Of a stretch of 5,957 nt of DNA, positions 5,262 to 5,957 are shown one piece after another; the stretch's first letter is position 1; each line of letters begins with the position of its first letter. The DNA comes from SIG480 sp045649265 (GTDB lineage: Bacteria > Bacillota > Clostridia > Oscillospirales > JAAYXM01): assembly GCA_045649265.1 (NCBI GenBank), contig JAZRPO010000015.1:1-5957 (forward strand). Reading direction: 5' to 3'. The translations under genes and the position numbers were made by a program. The notes below the pieces were generated by a model. The model was given only the letters and a program-made list of their open reading frames with translations. It ran no database searches and was not told the DNA's origin.

Positions 5262-5870
5262 TTATTGCCTTATAAACATTTGTGTCCAGTAGTTTCCGCC
5301 AGCGACATACCCAACTCCAATTTTGGTATATGTTGAGTTTAAGATATTTGCACGGTGTCCTGCAGAATTCATCCATGCATTAACAACAGCTTGTGGATTT
5401 TTCTGCCCTTTCGCAATATTTTCCGCAGCACTTTTGTAAGATATTCCAAAATTCCTAATCATATTAAACGGTGAGCCGTAAACAGGGCTTGTGTGTGAAA
5501 AATAGTTGTTGTCTTTCATATCCTGTGACTTATATCTTGCTACGCGGCTCAGCTCCCAGTCATGCGTAAGAGCCTTTAATCCGTTTTTTACCCTGATTTC
5601 ATTCACAAGGCGGATAACCTCATTTTCATAGTTTATAACTGCCAAATCAGTTGTTGGAATTTTTAAAACCTGTCCGGGATAAATCAACTCCGGATTTATA
5701 ATATGAGGATTAGCACTTTTAATTTCACTCAATCCTACCTGATATTTTACCGCAATTTTCCACATGCTGTCGCCTGATACAACAGTATGCGTTGCCATAG
5801 AGGCTGCATGGCTCGGAAATGCCGATGCTATTTGAATTGCTACTATAAGAACAATTAAAACCTTTTTCAC
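5262..5870 (-). CDS. Secreted LysM-CAP domain protein
   Basis: The product has 202 residues and is complete. It has a signal peptide (KK at 2-3, hydrophobic 4-17, cleavage after A22 or A23), one LysM domain at about 28-72 (HTVVSGDSMWKIAVKY, then NPELIYPGQVLKIP), a short linker, and a CAP/SCP domain at about 82-202. The CAP hallmark residues are present: H126 in SHTSP, E150 in AENIAKG and H172 in GHRANILN, with the closing GYVAGGNYWTQMF. LysM binds N-acetylglucosamine in peptidoglycan, so the protein should be held at the wall or spore surface. The architecture matches the YkwD/SafA-like CAP proteins of Bacilli and Clostridia, whose molecular function is largely unknown. The start is GTG at 5870, fixed by AGGAGG 7 nt upstream and by the signal peptide beginning there. 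It has its own promoter and faces the regulator gene tail to tail. Sporulation-specific expression is possible but not shown. Confidence 0.93.
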   Translation of the reverse strand: MKKVLIVLIVAIQIASAFPSHAASMATHTVVSGDSMWKIAVKYQVGLSEIKSANPHIINPELIYPGQVLKIPTTDLAVINYENEVIRLVNEIRVKNGLKALTHDWELSRVARYKSQDMKDNNYFSHTSPVYGSPFNMIRNFGISYKSAAENIAKGQKNPQAVVNAWMNSAGHRANILNSTYTKIGVGYVAGGNYWTQMFIRQ

Positions 5871-5883
5871 TCCTTGTCCTCCT
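5871..5883 (-). promoter_or_regulatory. Ribosome binding site fixing the GTG start of the LysM-CAP gene
   Basis: AGGAGG (5883-5878) lies 7 nt from the GTG. A second AAGGA run is adjacent to the start codon but too close to be the main site. Confidence 0.8.
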
Positions 5884-5919
5884 TTTTACTTTAGTTGTAA
5901 ACATTGTAATTACTTATAT

Positions 5920-5949
5920 AGTATACCATATCGGCACAAATGCTTTCAA
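5920..5949 (-). promoter_or_regulatory. Promoter of the LysM-CAP gene
   Basis: On the minus strand, TTGAAA (5949-5944), an 18-nt spacer and TATACT (5925-5920), preceded by TGG as an extended -10. It would give a leader of about 43 nt. It looks like a sigma-A promoter rather than a sporulation sigma-factor site. Confidence 0.6.
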
Positions 5950-5957
5950 ATGCAATA

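Overview
This window is an ordinary-looking chromosomal stretch of a moderately AT-rich Gram-positive bacterium, most likely a member of the Clostridia (Bacillota, Oscillospiraceae-like). The evidence is a very large exported protein ending in S-layer homology (SLH) domains, a neighbouring exported protein with InlB-type B-repeats, a secreted LysM-CAP protein, a small protein resembling the clostridial DUF6514 family, AGGAGG-type ribosome binding sites and sigma-A-like promoters. I see no mobile element, CRISPR array, tRNA or rRNA.

Layout. (1) Positions 1-404, minus strand: the first 134 codons of an exported B-repeat protein that runs off the left edge. (2) Positions 405-667: a divergent promoter region, followed by an unusually GC- and CpG-rich leader with two adjacent hairpins. 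(3) Positions 668-4030, plus strand: a 1120-residue exported protein with six diverged copies of a roughly 95-125-residue module, a further conserved-looking region and a C-terminal SLH triplet. (4) A 17-bp perfect hairpin fills the gap to a convergent 73-residue DUF6514-like gene (4073-4294, minus). (5) Positions 4295-4445: a divergent regulatory region with a dyad over one promoter and a near-duplicated element over the other. (6) Positions 4446-5141, plus: a regulator with two HTH (Xre/Cro-CI type) domains, followed by an intrinsic terminator. (7) Positions 5262-5870, minus: a secreted LysM-CAP protein starting at GTG, with its own promoter at the right edge. Positions 5207-5261, between that terminator and the stop codon of the LysM-CAP gene, hold nothing I can identify.

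Three of the five genes encode exported proteins with cell-envelope domains: SLH and LysM are wall-binding folds, and B-repeats are typical of surface adhesins. The two left-hand surface genes are transcribed divergently from promoters 39 bp apart and may be co-controlled. The tandem-HTH regulator and the small DUF6514-like protein form a second divergent pair whose shared intergenic region looks like an operator; autoregulation is an inference. The strongest candidates for something undescribed are the six-fold module of the SLH protein, its structured GC-rich leader, and the operator architecture of the regulator/DUF6514 pair. I did not find clear evidence for a wholly new defence or mobile system.
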